From: Paramarasmius palmivorus
Lineage: Eukaryota > Basidiomycota > Agaricomycetes > Agaricales > Marasmiaceae
DNA: 64,000 bases
Direction of reading: 5' to 3'
Assembly (NCBI GenBank): GCA_037176845.1
Contig: JAYKXP010000013.1
Location: 806,001-870,000, forward strand
Positions 35,646-48,431 of the stretch are shown here, piece by piece. A model generated the notes under the pieces. It had not been told where the DNA came from. It ran no database searches and saw only the letters and a list, made by a program, of their open reading frames with translations. Position 1 is the stretch's first letter. Every line of letters starts with the position of its first letter. The position numbers and the translations under genes are program-made.

Positions 35646-37162
35646 TCAAACAGGTGCGACTGTATTGCCCTTGTCTGTCTCTTCAAGCGGGGCTGCCATA
35701 ACAAAGCTCCGAATCGTATGAGTCTGTGCCGGCACTTCAGACGTGGTAGTATTTGTAGGACCACGCGAAGCCGATACACTGGTAAATCTGATATCGGAAA
35801 CAACATTCTGAAGTTCCTCAACGTTCTTTCCGAGTTTAGCTCGAACGAGAATCAATGTCGGAGCAATACCCTGTTAATTGATCTCGTCAGAGTAATGCAT
35901 CCCAAAAGGAAGTTCTTTTCTCACGGCGCTGAGAGTGGCGATGGGGTAAGGATCGAATGCCGAGGAGGTATTCGTGATGACGATACTGGCAATTTGAACT
36001 AGTGGATAGAGGGTCCCTGACTCGAATCTTTCAGGCACACTATTAGCGCATCTCAAGCAATCCTGAAGACCAAGTCCAACTTACATTATTCGGGTGACTT
36101 CTTCGACGAATCTATCACTAGTGTAAATCATACCTACACGCTGGCGGACTTGCCTATGGATCCACCAGATGCGCCCAGCTGTAGGTTTAGTCTTAGTTAA
36201 ACTCCTGGCCAGCATTTCTAGAAAGACTTACCCGCGAGGAGCGTAAGGATAGAATTGACAACCGAACTAACAATCCCATATACAGCAAAAATCTGTTGCC
36301 CAAGAATAAACAGGTTCGCCTGGTCTTGGTCAATGGAGCCAATCGTTCCCATGATGCCGCCGGTTGCTCCAAGAGCTTGAACAACAATGTGAATATTTAA
36401 CGTCGCGGATGGAGAAGAGATGGTCGCACCGTTGACTGCCATTGATGTTGTAATTAAGGGCACTGCGACTCGCTTTCTGGAGCCCCAGATCACGTAGCAG
36501 CGGTGAATCTGCATAGATATGAATGGGCCATTCAATTCAGTGTGATGACACGCACCAGCATGCATTCCGCTGTGATGCTGAGATACGTTCAGTCTAGCTA
36601 TAATCAAAAGTAGCCTGAGAGACATACTTGAGGAGGACAGGGACCAGGTAGTAAAAGGCACTGAGGAATCGAACAGTCAGCGGAACATGAACGATAAGAC
36701 CGAGACCGTTAGACCTACAACTCGACTGTCTTGTTAGTGTCATGGGCCAAGTATTTGACGAATGGCACTGGATCCATATCCTTAACTGTATTGAACCGAA
36801 TCACAGTGCTGTGGATGGTGGTAATGGTAGCATCCACTATGAATACCGTGGATAATCCAAATAGTATTATCGCTAGTGTGAGGTAGAAACTGACGTTCCT
36901 TTCGCCTTCCTCGCGATTTCGCATCATGTACACACATGTCCCAAAGAGCACGACATAGATGCCTGGAGAGAAAGGTTAGTATAAGGTCGCTGAAGTTACG
37001 ATCGAGGCCTACCGTAGACAAAATACATTGCCTGGGAGCAGAAGCGTGAGCTGGGTTTGAAGATTTCAATGATCAACATACCGACAACGTAGCTATCGGA
37101 AAGACAATCGTTTGTTCGACAGTAAGAAGTGGAGCCAGCTCGTCGAGAATATCGGATGACAT
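35646..37162 (-). CDS. Seven-helix membrane protein, copy 2
   Basis: The start ATG at 37160-37162 opens a 27-codon exon (MSSDILDELAPLLTVEQTIVF, exon 37082-37162). Later exons carry GIYVVLFGTCVYMM, FYLTLAIILFGLSTVFIV, AFYYLVPVLLK, RCYVIWGSRKRVAVPLITTS, LFILGQQIFAVYGIVSSVVN, FESGTLYPLVQIASIVI and GIAPTLILVRAKLGKNVEEL. That is about seven membrane segments with a cytosolic Ser/Thr-rich tail. The CYVIWGSRKR and IAPTLI(L/I)VR signatures are frequent in the uncharacterised agaricomycete receptor-like family. The gene appears complete. It is a paralogue of 29807-31183 with DUF6535 copy 2 between them. A sensory role is possible but not shown. Confidence 0.7.
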
Positions 37163-40100
37163 TGGGGAGTATGAAGACGAAGATCTGCGAAGGGTCTTAT
37201 TATACTCTCGAGGCAATCCCATGTATAACTCACTTTGCGTTTGGACCTCACCAGAGGCTACTGAGTTTTCTGTTTTGATGGAGGTCGGTGTGAACGACAC
37301 CAGTTAATCAGAGGTAACTGGATGGCTTGTTCGATGGGATATTATACATTAGAGGAAGCACGATACATACCCTGTCGAGTCATGGATACTCAACAATTAC
37401 CCACGTCGAGCGAGCCTGTCAGACAACCATGAGAACATGAATACCTCTGGGACATGGGACATACCCTTATTGGCACCACTAATTCTGAGCTCCCTAGCAC
37501 TGATGTTGTAGTATTCGTCAGTCGCAAGCCTGTGTTATTTTACGGGTTCAGGGGAAAGCGTAGCAACGCAAAGAACATCGACTGGGGCATAGCCTCAAAC
37601 TATCTGCTGGCAGCTTGAATCATACCCCTTTGCTTCTGTCTGAAACCCAAGGACATCTTTCTGACTTGTTTTGGTTTTTCGAGCCTGGAGCATCAAGAGT
37701 GATTGATTTCGTGGAGTAAAATCAGAAGTGACCGAGGCACAATCGCTGTAACTATTCCAATGAATGAAAAAGAAGCTATGTGCTATCGGTTCACTGTGTG
37801 AAAACGAATGATAATCAGACGAAGAGTCGCCCAAAGCACCGAAGTGGACTCACGTATATCCTATTTTTACGCGCTGGAAATTGTGTTTGATCCCATAATC
37901 AACATATGAGGCCGCACGACTTGAGCCATGACCTCAAGTCTACCTGCATAGACAGTAATTCACCTAGGCGCTGACACGTCGGAAGTTACGTAAACATAGA
38001 CCGTCGAGGAATGGGTCCGTATTAGCGGTGTAGTGTGAAGGTTCGGGGCATCATGGGCAGTAGCGGTCATGGATATGCCTCTGAAAAGCCAGGGAACAAC
38101 GCCGGACAAGGTTGGAATGATGTATGTGGAGAGATATATCCAAATTGGCGGATACACCTGATGATATGCCCAGAAAGATCAGATTAGCGAGATCGAAGGT
38201 CTGCAGGACGTCTAAACTTGAAAATCACTGATACTGAGCTAGACGGCGAAAGGCCAGAGGGAATGTACGCACATCAGTGCTTTGCCTGTGCTGGGTGATT
38301 TTAGTCACACCTCCGCGTTTCAGCAGCATTCTCAGATTTCCTGAGCATCACAGCAGTCTTCGTTGACGCGCCTTCTGTATTCCAGCTAGAATTGTCACGG
38401 ATAATGCTCACCCAGGCTTTGAGAGAAGATTAAACTTACGGCGACCTTCCGAATATTATTGGCACACTCCCTTCCCCAACGCGTATAGTTGAGGTATTTG
38501 TTGGGGAGATCAGCCCCGATGATGGATAGTCTTCGTGAACGTCCACCGACGCGAGTAGGATGCACACCGCTCGCTGAGATGCAGGAGACAGGTGTTGTCG
38601 CTGGGTGACATATGTGGGTAAGCTATTCTTCGCCCTTAGATTGGTTACTATCAATCAATTGCTTGATAAACGTTAGAATTGAGTCCTGAGATGTAGAGTA
38701 AATAGACGGACCCACCCTCCCTGTTCGCTGAGCACCAACCGAGCACCTCACTCTGTCCTTCCTTCGTCTGGAGGAGTGGTCTGTAGGAATGGTCAGAATA
38801 GGCCTCATCGCGAATAGGCCTCATTTGTAACCGTTCGGCGTTGAAGACACGTTAGGTACGAGAGAACAAAGGACCGGGGCCAAGCACCGTGGTGAAGTAG
38901 CGGGACAAGGCACTGAAATAACCGCCCTCGCTTAGAATTCGAGTCTCCCTGGGCAGACATCGGCGCTCAGCTCGCTTTCTAAACGGAATGTCTTTCCTCA
39001 AGGTGTTCTTGAACCTCACTTCCAACTTCCTTCCTGTGTCTCAACATCCTCCGACAGATTTACAAACTCGACCGCACATCGCAAGGACTCTTATCGTTGG
39101 CACGGCGTCTGAAGAGGATTGAAGAAGTGCAATAGAGCTAGCGACCTACGTAGTCGACCTGGACGACTCCTCTTTTCGACCCGTTCTATCGACAACTGCA
39201 CTCTCGAGTGTACAGGCTCAAGACCGCCAAACACTCATCGTTGGTATTGATAAGGGTGGAGAAGGTGACATGTCGCGAGCTGGATATGAGTAGATTGTGC
39301 AAAATGAAAGGCTCAAGGAGGTCGTCTAGTGGAAGGAAAGGAGGAACAAATTCACGGATTGAAATAAATCTGGTGCGTAGTTTTCAATTGCACCCTCGTC
39401 TCCTATTCGTCTTCTCCAAATCTCATCCTCATCGTGTAGGGTTACCATGGCTGCTGGACCTTAAGAGTTCAAAATCTATCTTCTTAATGTCTCAACGCTC
39501 GACGCGATGTCAGAGACGCGCTAGGTTGTGATGCATTGGCGGCCTACCTTGAGGTGTGTTTCTCTGTCTCTTTTTCTGGACCCTGAAATTCTTATACATA
39601 CTTGACAGTCCTTCGCTTGGCCTCATAGACCTCATGCCATTCATATTCAATCTGGATTCACAATTTTGTCCGTATTTTCAAAACTCAACATCACCCAACC
39701 TCATTCTTCACCATACAAAACCGGATCAGCACACGCACCCTCGCGAGAAACTCTCGGTCGATATGGGCTCGGTTATCCTGTCTGCTGGAGACGGACTTGC
39801 AAACTTGGTGGCTGGCAGCAGGATCGGCTACAGAGCAGGCCTCACAGTTAAGGAGGACGTCGTTTAGACGGACGCACAAGGAGCTAGCTGCTACAGCTGC
39901 TTTCACCTTTAAAACTCTTCCCGGCGCCTTTACAGTGGCGCCTCTTCCCGTTCAACACCCTCTCCACTTACATCCATGCAACCTCGCCAGGATATGATTT
40001 CGGAGAGCTGTGAAACGGTGGATGCTCCATTGGCACGTCGTACGCTCTTCAGCTGCCCCTCTCGATAACCGGCGATCGCTCCTCATTGGATTTTCACTGT

Positions 40101-40328
40101 AGCTGGATGGTGAACTGAAAGCCCAGCCAAGTCGTCTGATCAGCGCTCGGCTCCTGGTAGCCGTTGTGGGTGCGGGCACTTACATAATAACACCTCGTCA
40201 CTTGGCTTTTCACTGTCAACTCGACAGCGGTGGATGCTGTTGCCCTAAACTGTTGACTTTTGGTGCCTTTAACTTTCGCGCTTTCACCACCGTTTCATTC
40301 CTTGCAAGTCTTCCAGGCATTACATGAC
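37163..40328. other. Gene-poor stretch of 3.2 kb
   Basis: No open frame here has recognisable family blocks or a consistent exon chain. There is a short perfect direct repeat, AATAGGCCTCAT, near 38798 and 38814. A few minus-strand frames near 38440-38650 look weakly protein-like but could not be extended. The right end should hold the promoter of DUF6535 copy 3. Confidence 0.45.
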
Positions 40329-42531
40329 ATGGTGCGTGTTCCTAGCCGGGGAGACTTGCCCTTGAACTCAGATGTTTTCAGGATGACTCGGCCGGAATAG
40401 GGAAACAGCCTGAGGTAATGTCCCTGTGTATGCACGACTTGGATCGACCTTTTGACAACTTTTTTTGTAGTTAACCGGTGCAGGGGGAATGGCTGAAGAG
40501 GATAAGAGGAAAAAGGAACAGGAGAAGATGCGGACAGCGTATAGCATTTTGCATCACACCTTGTGGCAGGAGGCTAGGGAACAGAGGAACGCGGAGAGGC
40601 AAAGGAATGCAGAGGAGAATGAGCCGAGTCCGGCTATGATCGCAGAGAAGAAAGTAGCAACAAATCAGTCGTTCGAGAGATTGCAAAAGGAGGTGATGCA
40701 ATATGATGATGGACTCGTCAAAGGTTGGAAGGAAGACATCGACACTCTTCTGGTATTTGTAAGTTCGCCTTCCTTCGTGCCATGTCGAGTTCTAATCGAT
40801 GACTAGGCCGGTCTATTTTCCGCAGTCGTCACTGCGTTTCTCGTCGAATCGTATCAATGGCTTAGCGAAGATCCTAAAGACACCGCCGTCATCCTCCTTA
40901 CTCAGATCTCGCACCAACTCAACGGAACACATTTCGCATCAGACCGGACACCATTTTCACCAGAGGCATCCTCAATCCGTATCAATTGCTTCTGGTTCCT
41001 CAGCCTCATCTTCAGCCTTACTTCCGCCTTATTCGGTCTGCTGTGCAAGCAGTGGTTGCGAGAATACCAACGTGATGTTCCAACTCGCACGGCAGCGGAA
41101 TCTCTAGCGCTCAAGCAGCTGCGACGAGATAGCTTTGAGAAGTGGGGAGTTGCATCATTCTTATCGGCGCTCCCCATTCTTCTTGAACTCGCCCTGCTTT
41201 GCTTCTTTGTTGGTGTTTTGGACCTTCTTTGGACCTTGCACTCCGTACCCTTCGGAATCAGCTTTACTGCCATCGTGGTCAGCGTGGGCTTGTATTTCGT
41301 CACCACATTCCTACCTATGATAACAATCCCATGCGATCAGTCTTCCTTCCTCGAACATCACCAATTCGCAAAATTGGCTTACCAGTTTGTCTGCCCATAC
41401 AAGTCACCACAGGCATGGGCTGTCTACAAGCTCTTTACCAAGATCACCAAACCTCTACTCAGATTCCCATCCATTAACGGGTTCATCAGAGCTCATTTCT
41501 GTGCGTTCTGGGATCACATTCAATCCCAAGCCTCTAGTTGGTCTACGCTTGACCTCCAGGTGGTCAGGCAATTCGACCAGGAGGTTAACACCGTCTCTCT
41601 CTTTGGAACAAGCTCCGCTTTTACTCTGCCCATTTACGAGTTGCAGGCTCTTCAATGGGCAGTCACGATGTTTCGTGATAGCCCATCGATGATCCCACAT
41701 CTGGAGAATGTATTGGAATCCGTACCTCCTTCTGTGGCGATGTCTGTTGCCCTGAATCGCTGGGATGTCATCATGGGGATAGAGGCGTCGAAATCAGATG
41801 TTGGATATTGCCTCAGAGGTCAAGATTGGCGCTGGGAACCAAGGCCTAAACCCGTTATCCATGATCAGCCTCTTCACTACCGCGAAGGAATCGAGCTGCT
41901 GTTTTGGCAACAACATTGGAGTTGCCTTGTCAATGAGTCCCAAAACAGTCCGCTTCCTGATTCTGTTTTGAAGTCCATCTTCGGGCGTCTTGAGGAGAGC
42001 ATCGCACAATCCAAACTGAAAGAATCCAAACATTTCCGTTTCTACATCCCATTTCCCACTGTTGCCGCTCTTTGGTCACACCAGAACCCTTGGATTCGAG
42101 TGCAGAGTCTACGATTCCTACAGTATTTCGAGGTGTCTTGGCAACCCCGCCCAGGATACGACAAGAAACGACACGATGAGGAGCGAATAGCATTCACCTC
42201 TTCCCTTGCATGGTATATACTGCGTACGGATCGCTCCTCGGAGTTGCTAACAAGCAAGAGGGGCCTGACTTTCATCGAATTCATTCACCAAGATATCATC
42301 AAACGTCGACTCTATTCTAAATTGCGCGCGCAACAGAAAGTTTGGGCGGACGCGGTGAAGAGGGTTCGGGACATAGGGAATTTGCCATCCAATCACTTCG
42401 CACCTCTTTCTAAAGACGGCGAAGATTCGCCTGACTTGGCTCAATCGCTCCAGATTGAACGTATCCGGTACTCCGTCGACACCGAAAGAGATACCAAAGG
42501 TCATATCTCAATACCGTTCGTGGATCTTTAG
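40329..42531 (+). CDS. DUF6535-type membrane protein, copy 3 (C-terminal tail lost)
   Basis: Exons 40329-40331, 40382-40414, 40471-40758 and 40807-42531 join in phase to 682 residues. The first exon is the start codon alone (ATG|GTGCGT). The second encodes DDSAGIGKQPE. The third has a charged helical stretch ending KGWKEDIDTLLVF. The fourth carries four membrane helices (AGLFSAVVTAFLVES; FWFLSLIFSLTSALFGLL; LSALPILLELALLCFFVGVLDLL; and one ending YFVTTFLPM) and the long soluble part with CPYKSPQAWAVYKL. It ends VDL with TAG at 42529-42531. The frame stays open for 97 more codons after this stop, with tail-like composition, and a relic of the family tag occurs near 42948. The stop is therefore probably a recent truncation. 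Confidence 0.85.
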
Positions 42532-42990
42532 GGCGACAACACAGATGAAGATGTCCCACCTGCAACCTCCTCATGGCGCTCACCTCTTCGTAGTTCCATC
42601 GCCAACGCCGGTGAAAGCATCCCATTGGTAGATCTCGGTCCCCGTGATAACGCGAACACTACTGTAGGCGGAGGTAGTGCTCAATGTACTTCAGGACCTC
42701 ACGCTACCTTATCTGGTTTATGCAGGTCCGCTGCTAGTACCAAAGGGCCAGCCAGTCGTTGCAATCATGAAGGCAGCCAAACGAGAGAAACAGGAAAGCC
42801 ACGAAATGCTAGGATTGAAGGATAAACTAGATGAGGAACCATCGCCTTCAGAGTCTCCCGAGACCGAACATATCGCTCACTCCGGCTCCCCCGATGTCGT
42901 GGTCTACAACATTGGTGACACTGAAGTACTAGATCCAGTTGGGGGCTGTTGGGGGAAATCGAACACTTGGCCCAAACACCCTGTGTGTAC
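42532..42990 (+). pseudogene. Decayed C-terminal tail of DUF6535 copy 3
   Basis: Immediately after the TAG the same frame stays open to 42825 (GDNTDEDVPPATSSWRSPL...). A polar segment then continues in another frame (EPSPSESPETEHIAHSGS). At 42948-42990 one frame reads VGGNRTLGPNTLCV, aligning with RVGWNPTLDPNTLRI, the last residues of copies 4-7. The tail has therefore gained a stop and at least one frameshift. Confidence 0.7.
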
Positions 42991-43405
42991 CCGCTAACAT
43001 TTCCTTGGGTATGGTTCTATATTGTTCGAAAATGTATATACAAATACGAGCTACAACGCAGTATTACATGCCACTGCACGTATGAACCTTTGTTACACAT
43101 ATCCTTTTTCCTACCGACTCGGTGAGGCTCCCAGTGCACAGGGCCCCAAACTTCTCTCGACGAGGTTGAGGTTGCATAAGTTCCCGGCGCCCAGCACATA
43201 ATACATTTGTTGGTTCGTCAGTAGAGAAGAAGAAAGGGCATGCCGTCTAAATGATGCATCGGCCATTGAACATCACCCACGCTGGTGCTTCCCTTCCTTG
43301 CTTTTGCCCTCGCCGATCCCACTCATCAAGTAACACTCCAAGGGCCGCATACTCAACGCTACAACGTCCGACATTAATATCGATGTCTGTAGAACGCTAG
43401 CGGAA
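42991..43405. other. Convergent intergenic region, DUF6535 copies 3 and 4
   Basis: About 415 bp with no recognised feature. Confidence 0.5.
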
Positions 43406-45900
43406 CTAATGTATCCGCAGAGTATTGGGGTCGAGTGTCGGGTTCCATCCCACTCGCTCCTGATCCCTCAAAGAACTGGTTGTTTGCTCGGCGCGATCGC
43501 TGATGGCTGTGCCACGATCTCTTTCTTCGTGCGATTCCAAGTTCTCGACACTACCCGGACTAGTGTTGCGACGAGACAGATGTTGCTTGCCGTCCCCTTC
43601 ATCTTCAAGGTCCATATTTGATGTGCCGCCTTCAACGTCTCTAGTAGCGTTCCCATTGAGCGGACGCTCGAAGACTGTCAGCGGGAAGCCTTCACCAACG
43701 TTGTGAGATAGTGAGTTTGGAACGGGGGCCGCTAGTGGGTTTACGTCTCCATGTGGATTGGTTTCAGAATCGTCGAATGTGACTCTGACGCTGGGTATGG
43801 TGTCGAAGGAATATCGGATGGCTTCAACTGGGTTTGGAGGCAATGGGACTGGAACGGGGGGATGATCGTTCCATCGAGGAAGAGGTACAAAGTAGTCGGG
43901 AGACAAATTTCCTGCGAGTTGGACCTTTCTTATCGCGTCTTGCCAACCAGACCACCAGAAATCGTCATGAGTATACAATTGGCGGATCGCGATGTCGTTA
44001 TGAATTGATCTGATAAATGCTCGTCCCCTTTTGCTCGTCAACAATTCCGAACAATGGGAATTATAGACGTGCAAAGCAAGACCTGTGGAGAATGCGATTC
44101 GTTCGTCATTATGTCGATTCTCGTCGTATCCTGGACACGGTAGCCAAGATTCCTCAAGATATCGAAGCAGCCGGAGGCTTTGTTTTCGCATCCAAGGATT
44201 CTTGTGCGACAATAGCACATCGAGGAGTGGGAAGGGGATGTAAAATCGATAATTTTTGGAATGTTGTAACTTGCTTCCGGCGATGCTTTCCTCTATGTTT
44301 TGAAAACACGACTTCAAATCCCCAGGATCCGAAATATTTTGCAATTCTTCCATATAAGCATTCCAATACCGATGCCAGAACAACATCTCGATGCCCTCGC
44401 TATAATGAAGGGGATTATTTCTAGCAATCGGTAAAGATACCAACTCCGGTGGCGCTGAGGCACCATGTCGAAGGCACCTTCCCATATCTGATCTCGCCAC
44501 CTGTCGCCACATGGTGACATCCCATCGACCTAGAGCCACAGACACTGCGACAGAGGGGGGCAAAGAAGACAACACGTTTTCCAGATGTGGAGTCATCGAT
44601 GGGCTGTCGCGGAACATTGTTACCGCCCACTGGAAAGCCTGTAATTCGTAGATATGCAGGGACCACGATGAAGTGAAAGGTACAGAGACCCCTTCATTGA
44701 ACTGTCTGACTACCTGCAGGTCCAACATGGACCAATTGGAAGTCTGGGCCCGTGAGGGGTCCGATAACGGACGAAGATAGCTTTTGGTGTCGATGGAAGG
44801 GTATTTGGCGAGCAGTTTGGTTAATGTAGTAGATAGCTTGTAGACGGCCCATGCTTGGGGTGACTTGTATGGGCAGATAAACTGGTAGGCCAGCTCTTTG
44901 AACAGGCAACGTTGAATGAAGGTAGTCTGGTTTCGTGGGATCGTGATTGTTGGTAGTATCGTGGTAAGGAAATATAGCCCTACGTTTGCGGCAACCGCAA
45001 CCAGACAAATGCCGAAGGGTACTGGATGCAATGTCCGCAGCAAGTCCAAAACACCGACAAAGAATAAAAATAGCGCGACTTCGAGGAGAATCGGGAGCGC
45101 GGATAGAAATGATGCAACTCCCCATTTCTCGAAGCTATCTCGTCGCAGCTGCTTTAGCGCCAGGTCTTCTGCTGAGGTTCGGGTTGGTACGTCACGTTGG
45201 TGTTCTCGTAGCCATTGTTTGCTCAAAAGCCCAAACAAAGCCGATGTGAGGCTTAAGATGAGACTGAGAAACCAGAAGCAATTGATACGAATAGATGATG
45301 CTTCCGCTACGAAGGGTATGGGTTCCGACGAGGTGGGCTGTGATTCGTTGAGCTGCTGGGATATCCGTGTAAGGAGAATGATAGCGGTTTCCTGGGGATC
45401 CTGGTGGAGCCACTGGTATGACTCGATGAGGAATGCGGTGACGACGGCGGAGAAGAGACCGGCCTACTACGTGGTCAGAATCATATAAAACCACATCATA
45501 ACAGAAGGGGGGCGCACGAAAACCAGAAGAGTATCGATATCATCATTCCAACCTTTCACTAGTCCATTATCGTATTTTGTCACCTGCGCTTGCAACTTTT
45601 CGAACGATTCATCAAGTGCCGTCGCGGTCGGACCTGACTCGCTCGACTCCTCCACTTTGCTATGCTCCCGACCTTCCTGGTGCAAGCTGCGATTCAAGGC
45701 GTAATATGCCGCCTGTTGCTCCTCTGTTATTCTCATTTTTGCGCTGGTAATCGACTGTGAACGCTCATTCAATGGTCGGACCAGCTACCCATCAAATGGG
45801 GCATACCTTGGGCTGCCCTGCTCCTGGCGCGTCATGCTGAGATCTTGTTTAGCTCGACTCGGAAATGGCCATCTACTGGCCTCAGAGAAGACGTTACCAT
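43406..45900 (-). CDS. DUF6535-type membrane protein, copy 4
   Basis: Exons 45898-45900 (ATG|GTAACG), 45807-45836, 45518-45754 and 43406-45463 join in phase to 775 residues. Exon 2 reads HDAPGAGQPK. Exon 3 is a charged helical region with SFEKLQAQVTKYDNGLVKGW and ends DDIDTLLVF. Exon 4 has the AGLFSAVVTAFLIESYQWL start, four membrane helices, CKQWLREHQRDVPTRTSAED, CPYKSPQAWAVYKLST and the soluble core. A polar linker of about 130 residues then leads to the final tag RVGWNPTLDPNTLRIH. It faces the unassigned gene at 46070 across a 169-bp divergent promoter. Function unknown; probably membrane-anchored. Confidence 0.85.
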
Positions 45901-46069
45901 ATTGCGTGCCGGATGAAAGGGTAGTGAGGGTAAGGTAGAATTTTCGACTCAAACAGGTAACGTAGAAGAGAATGGGAGATTCTGGCCTGTTGAGTATTCG
46001 GCCCGGGATTGTTATTTGATTTTTGCCGCCGGCGACTTTTGCGGCTCCAGCGCTTCGCTATGTACCACC
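45901..46069. promoter_or_regulatory. Divergent promoter, DUF6535 copy 4 and the 46070 gene
   Basis: 169 bp between start codons must hold both core promoters. No TATA box is evident. Confidence 0.5.
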
Positions 46070-47257
46070 ATGTCCAATACTCCGGTCGATACTCCTCTGG
46101 TGCAGTGGGACTCTACCCACTCACATATGCTTTCTAGAAAGGGAATTTCGGAAGGATGGGATACCTTCTACTTCTTCAGCAGACCACTACGCTATCCGGG
46201 CAATCTAGCAATTGGTTCGTCGACCTCACATTGATCATCAGGGAACCCTAGGGCCTAGTTCACTGCCTTTGTCGACAGGAATCAATACGAAACGATTCAA
46301 CCTGACCAATTACGACTTGTCCAGATGGCTCGGTCTATTGGTCAAGAACAACCCTGACGCAACAATCGACGTGGTCCCTTGTAAAGTCAAAGACATAAGT
46401 ATCTTGGCGTACTTACCTGTCGAGGATATGGCGTTGAAGAGCAAACCAGCCGTGGATCAACCTTGCGAGCCCGGAAACTTTCGTCTAGTCAGATTGGAAC
46501 TAGATGGATACTACGGAGGTCACGGAGCAAACGCTGATACTGTTCAAGATTGGGAAGAAAGGATGGGAAAAATAGTAAGTGCTATATCTGAGTACTGCAG
46601 CGCATGTAGTTCACTTCAATGAATCAAAGCCACCAATCACTGGCTTCACACCAGCCTGCACCCTCCAGAATATGTGCTCTGGCGACGCAACTCAAACGAT
46701 AATGTGGATTGTACCGCCGGACTTGTGTGAGATAGTAAGTCAAGTCATTTCACCCCTAGAGTGGCGCTGCGGCTGCTAACACCCATCAGTTGAATTCAAC
46801 ACTGAAACCAAGACTGTCAGAGAACCCCGACAACCTCATACAAATCCCCAACTCGCTTGCCGAAGCCTTCAAACGAAATCAGTTCACTATTGACGTTCTC
46901 GTCGGTCTTCTCCATTCTGGCCGTTTATCTAGCATTCCTCTCAACTTCCTTTGCCAGAATCAAAACCGTATCATCACCTTCCCCGGGATCTCTGCGGAGT
47001 CAAAGGCTCTTCTCGGTAGCTGCACCTTCAATTCAGAACAAAGCAACAGACAATACCTCCAGGCACACTTTAGGCTTTCGTTGTGGGTGCATTGTCTGGA
47101 TGGGGACGTTTACCCTGAGTATGAGGGTTGGATTGACCAGAGGACAGACGCCATAGAATATGATGGTCTGAATGACGTGGATAGGGATCCATTAGATGTT
47201 GCAATGCGTAACTGGTTGATTGGCCAGGAGGATTCGGGTTCAGAAGATGGCATGTAG
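46070..47257 (+). CDS. Unassigned protein
   Basis: Three or four exons are likely. Exon 1 is 46070-46214 (MSNTPVDTPLVQWDSTHS...). Exon 2 is 46252-46574 (KRFNLTNYDLSRWLGLLVKN). A middle exon lies near 46600-46735 (ESKPPITGFTPACTLQNMCS). The last exon is 46790-47257 (LNSTLKPRLSENPDN ... HSGRLSSIPLNFLCQNQN). The intron between exons 1 and 2 would be only 37 nt, and the phase of the middle exon does not fit the donor at 46575 cleanly, so the model needs transcript data. No signal peptide, membrane helix or known motif was recognised. The protein is acidic at its end (QEDSGSEDGM). Confidence 0.55.
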
Positions 47258-48431
47258 TCCTGAGTTTTTGTCAATCTTGGTACTGAGAATAACAGTTCGG
47301 CCGACGTGCCACTACCGTCTGTAATGCGCCGTATTGGGTGGCGTGTCTTGATCATAGGGCCATTTCAGGCGCACGATGTTCACTGTACTTCTGGTGACAC
47401 TCTTTCAGAATTGATCGGGATAGGATCCTCGGGGCTCAAGATGCATACTGTGGACTTGTGGACTACATGTGCGAGTATGCCGTTCTTTTATGGCAAGTTC
47501 TGATGCTTTCATGCTTTCGGATATGTTGATCTCGGATTTTCATTGACAGTGCTCCGAGGTATGAGAATGTGAGGTTGATATGCAGCAGGCCATCTATGTG
47601 TACTAGCCTGTACATACCTGGGAAGGCGCGCGGCGGAAAAAATACCGTGGACGATCCTCGAAGTACCTGACCATAGCCCTCTTTTATCTTCTCTAGCGCG
47701 TCCGCTTTTTTCTCTTCTCCAGTCTTTCCTGGTGTATCGTTGAACTGGGAACATGATTACGGGAGTCGGCCTAGTTGAAAGCTTCATTGAACACACCTCA
47801 GAGGATGTCACTGGTTCACTGGACGACGCGTAATCCTGATAGAAGGTCAATGAACTTGAGAATTTAGATAACTAGATAACTCACCATCTTCCGTCTGAGC
47901 TAGAATATGTGAGAGTGGGCAGAGAATATTCGCGTTTCAACGGCCAATATGCTGTGTCTAACGGGGCTTTGATTCTCCCATTGGGCACCGGTGATAGACA
48001 TGCTGCAGTCGGCGTGGGCTGTCTTTTAATTTATCCACCTTTGCGGCTTTGAGATACAGATGAGGACTGAACTAAGGTGCTTAATTCGAGGAAGGTGACA
48101 CCAACAGGTGCTGTAGTTATCTCTGGCGAGGAAGGAAGAGTATTAGGCGCCGAAATTCCTTCCAAATTCCTTCCTCTTCACGCTCTCTCCCTGCCCTCTA
48201 CGACCCTGTCCAGGGCTGATTAGACGGTCATCTTTGATATTCATGTTTTTCATTCGCACTACAAGAGATTAGTTGAACCTCCTGGCAGTCTTATAGCTGT
48301 TGCAAATGCTACATACGATATGTTAACACCGAGATCAGCATTTACACGCACTCATGTAGTGTAGAGCAGAGTGTAATAACACAAAGCCACAAGGACCTAA
48401 TCAAAGTACGAGAGCACAATCACAATCGGAA
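47258..48431. other. Convergent intergenic region
   Basis: About 1.17 kb. A 113-residue open frame on the minus strand near 47509-47850 has no family features. A polypyrimidine-rich patch with repeated TTCCTTCC lies at about 48157-48190. Confidence 0.4.

Noticed and set aside
39208..39867. Overlapping plus-strand frames of 60-107 residues
   Set aside because: No conserved blocks, and they overlap in different frames; they look like chance frames in the gene-poor stretch.
47509..47850. A 113-residue minus-strand frame
   Set aside because: Composition is irregular, there is no signal peptide or known motif, and no splice partners were found.
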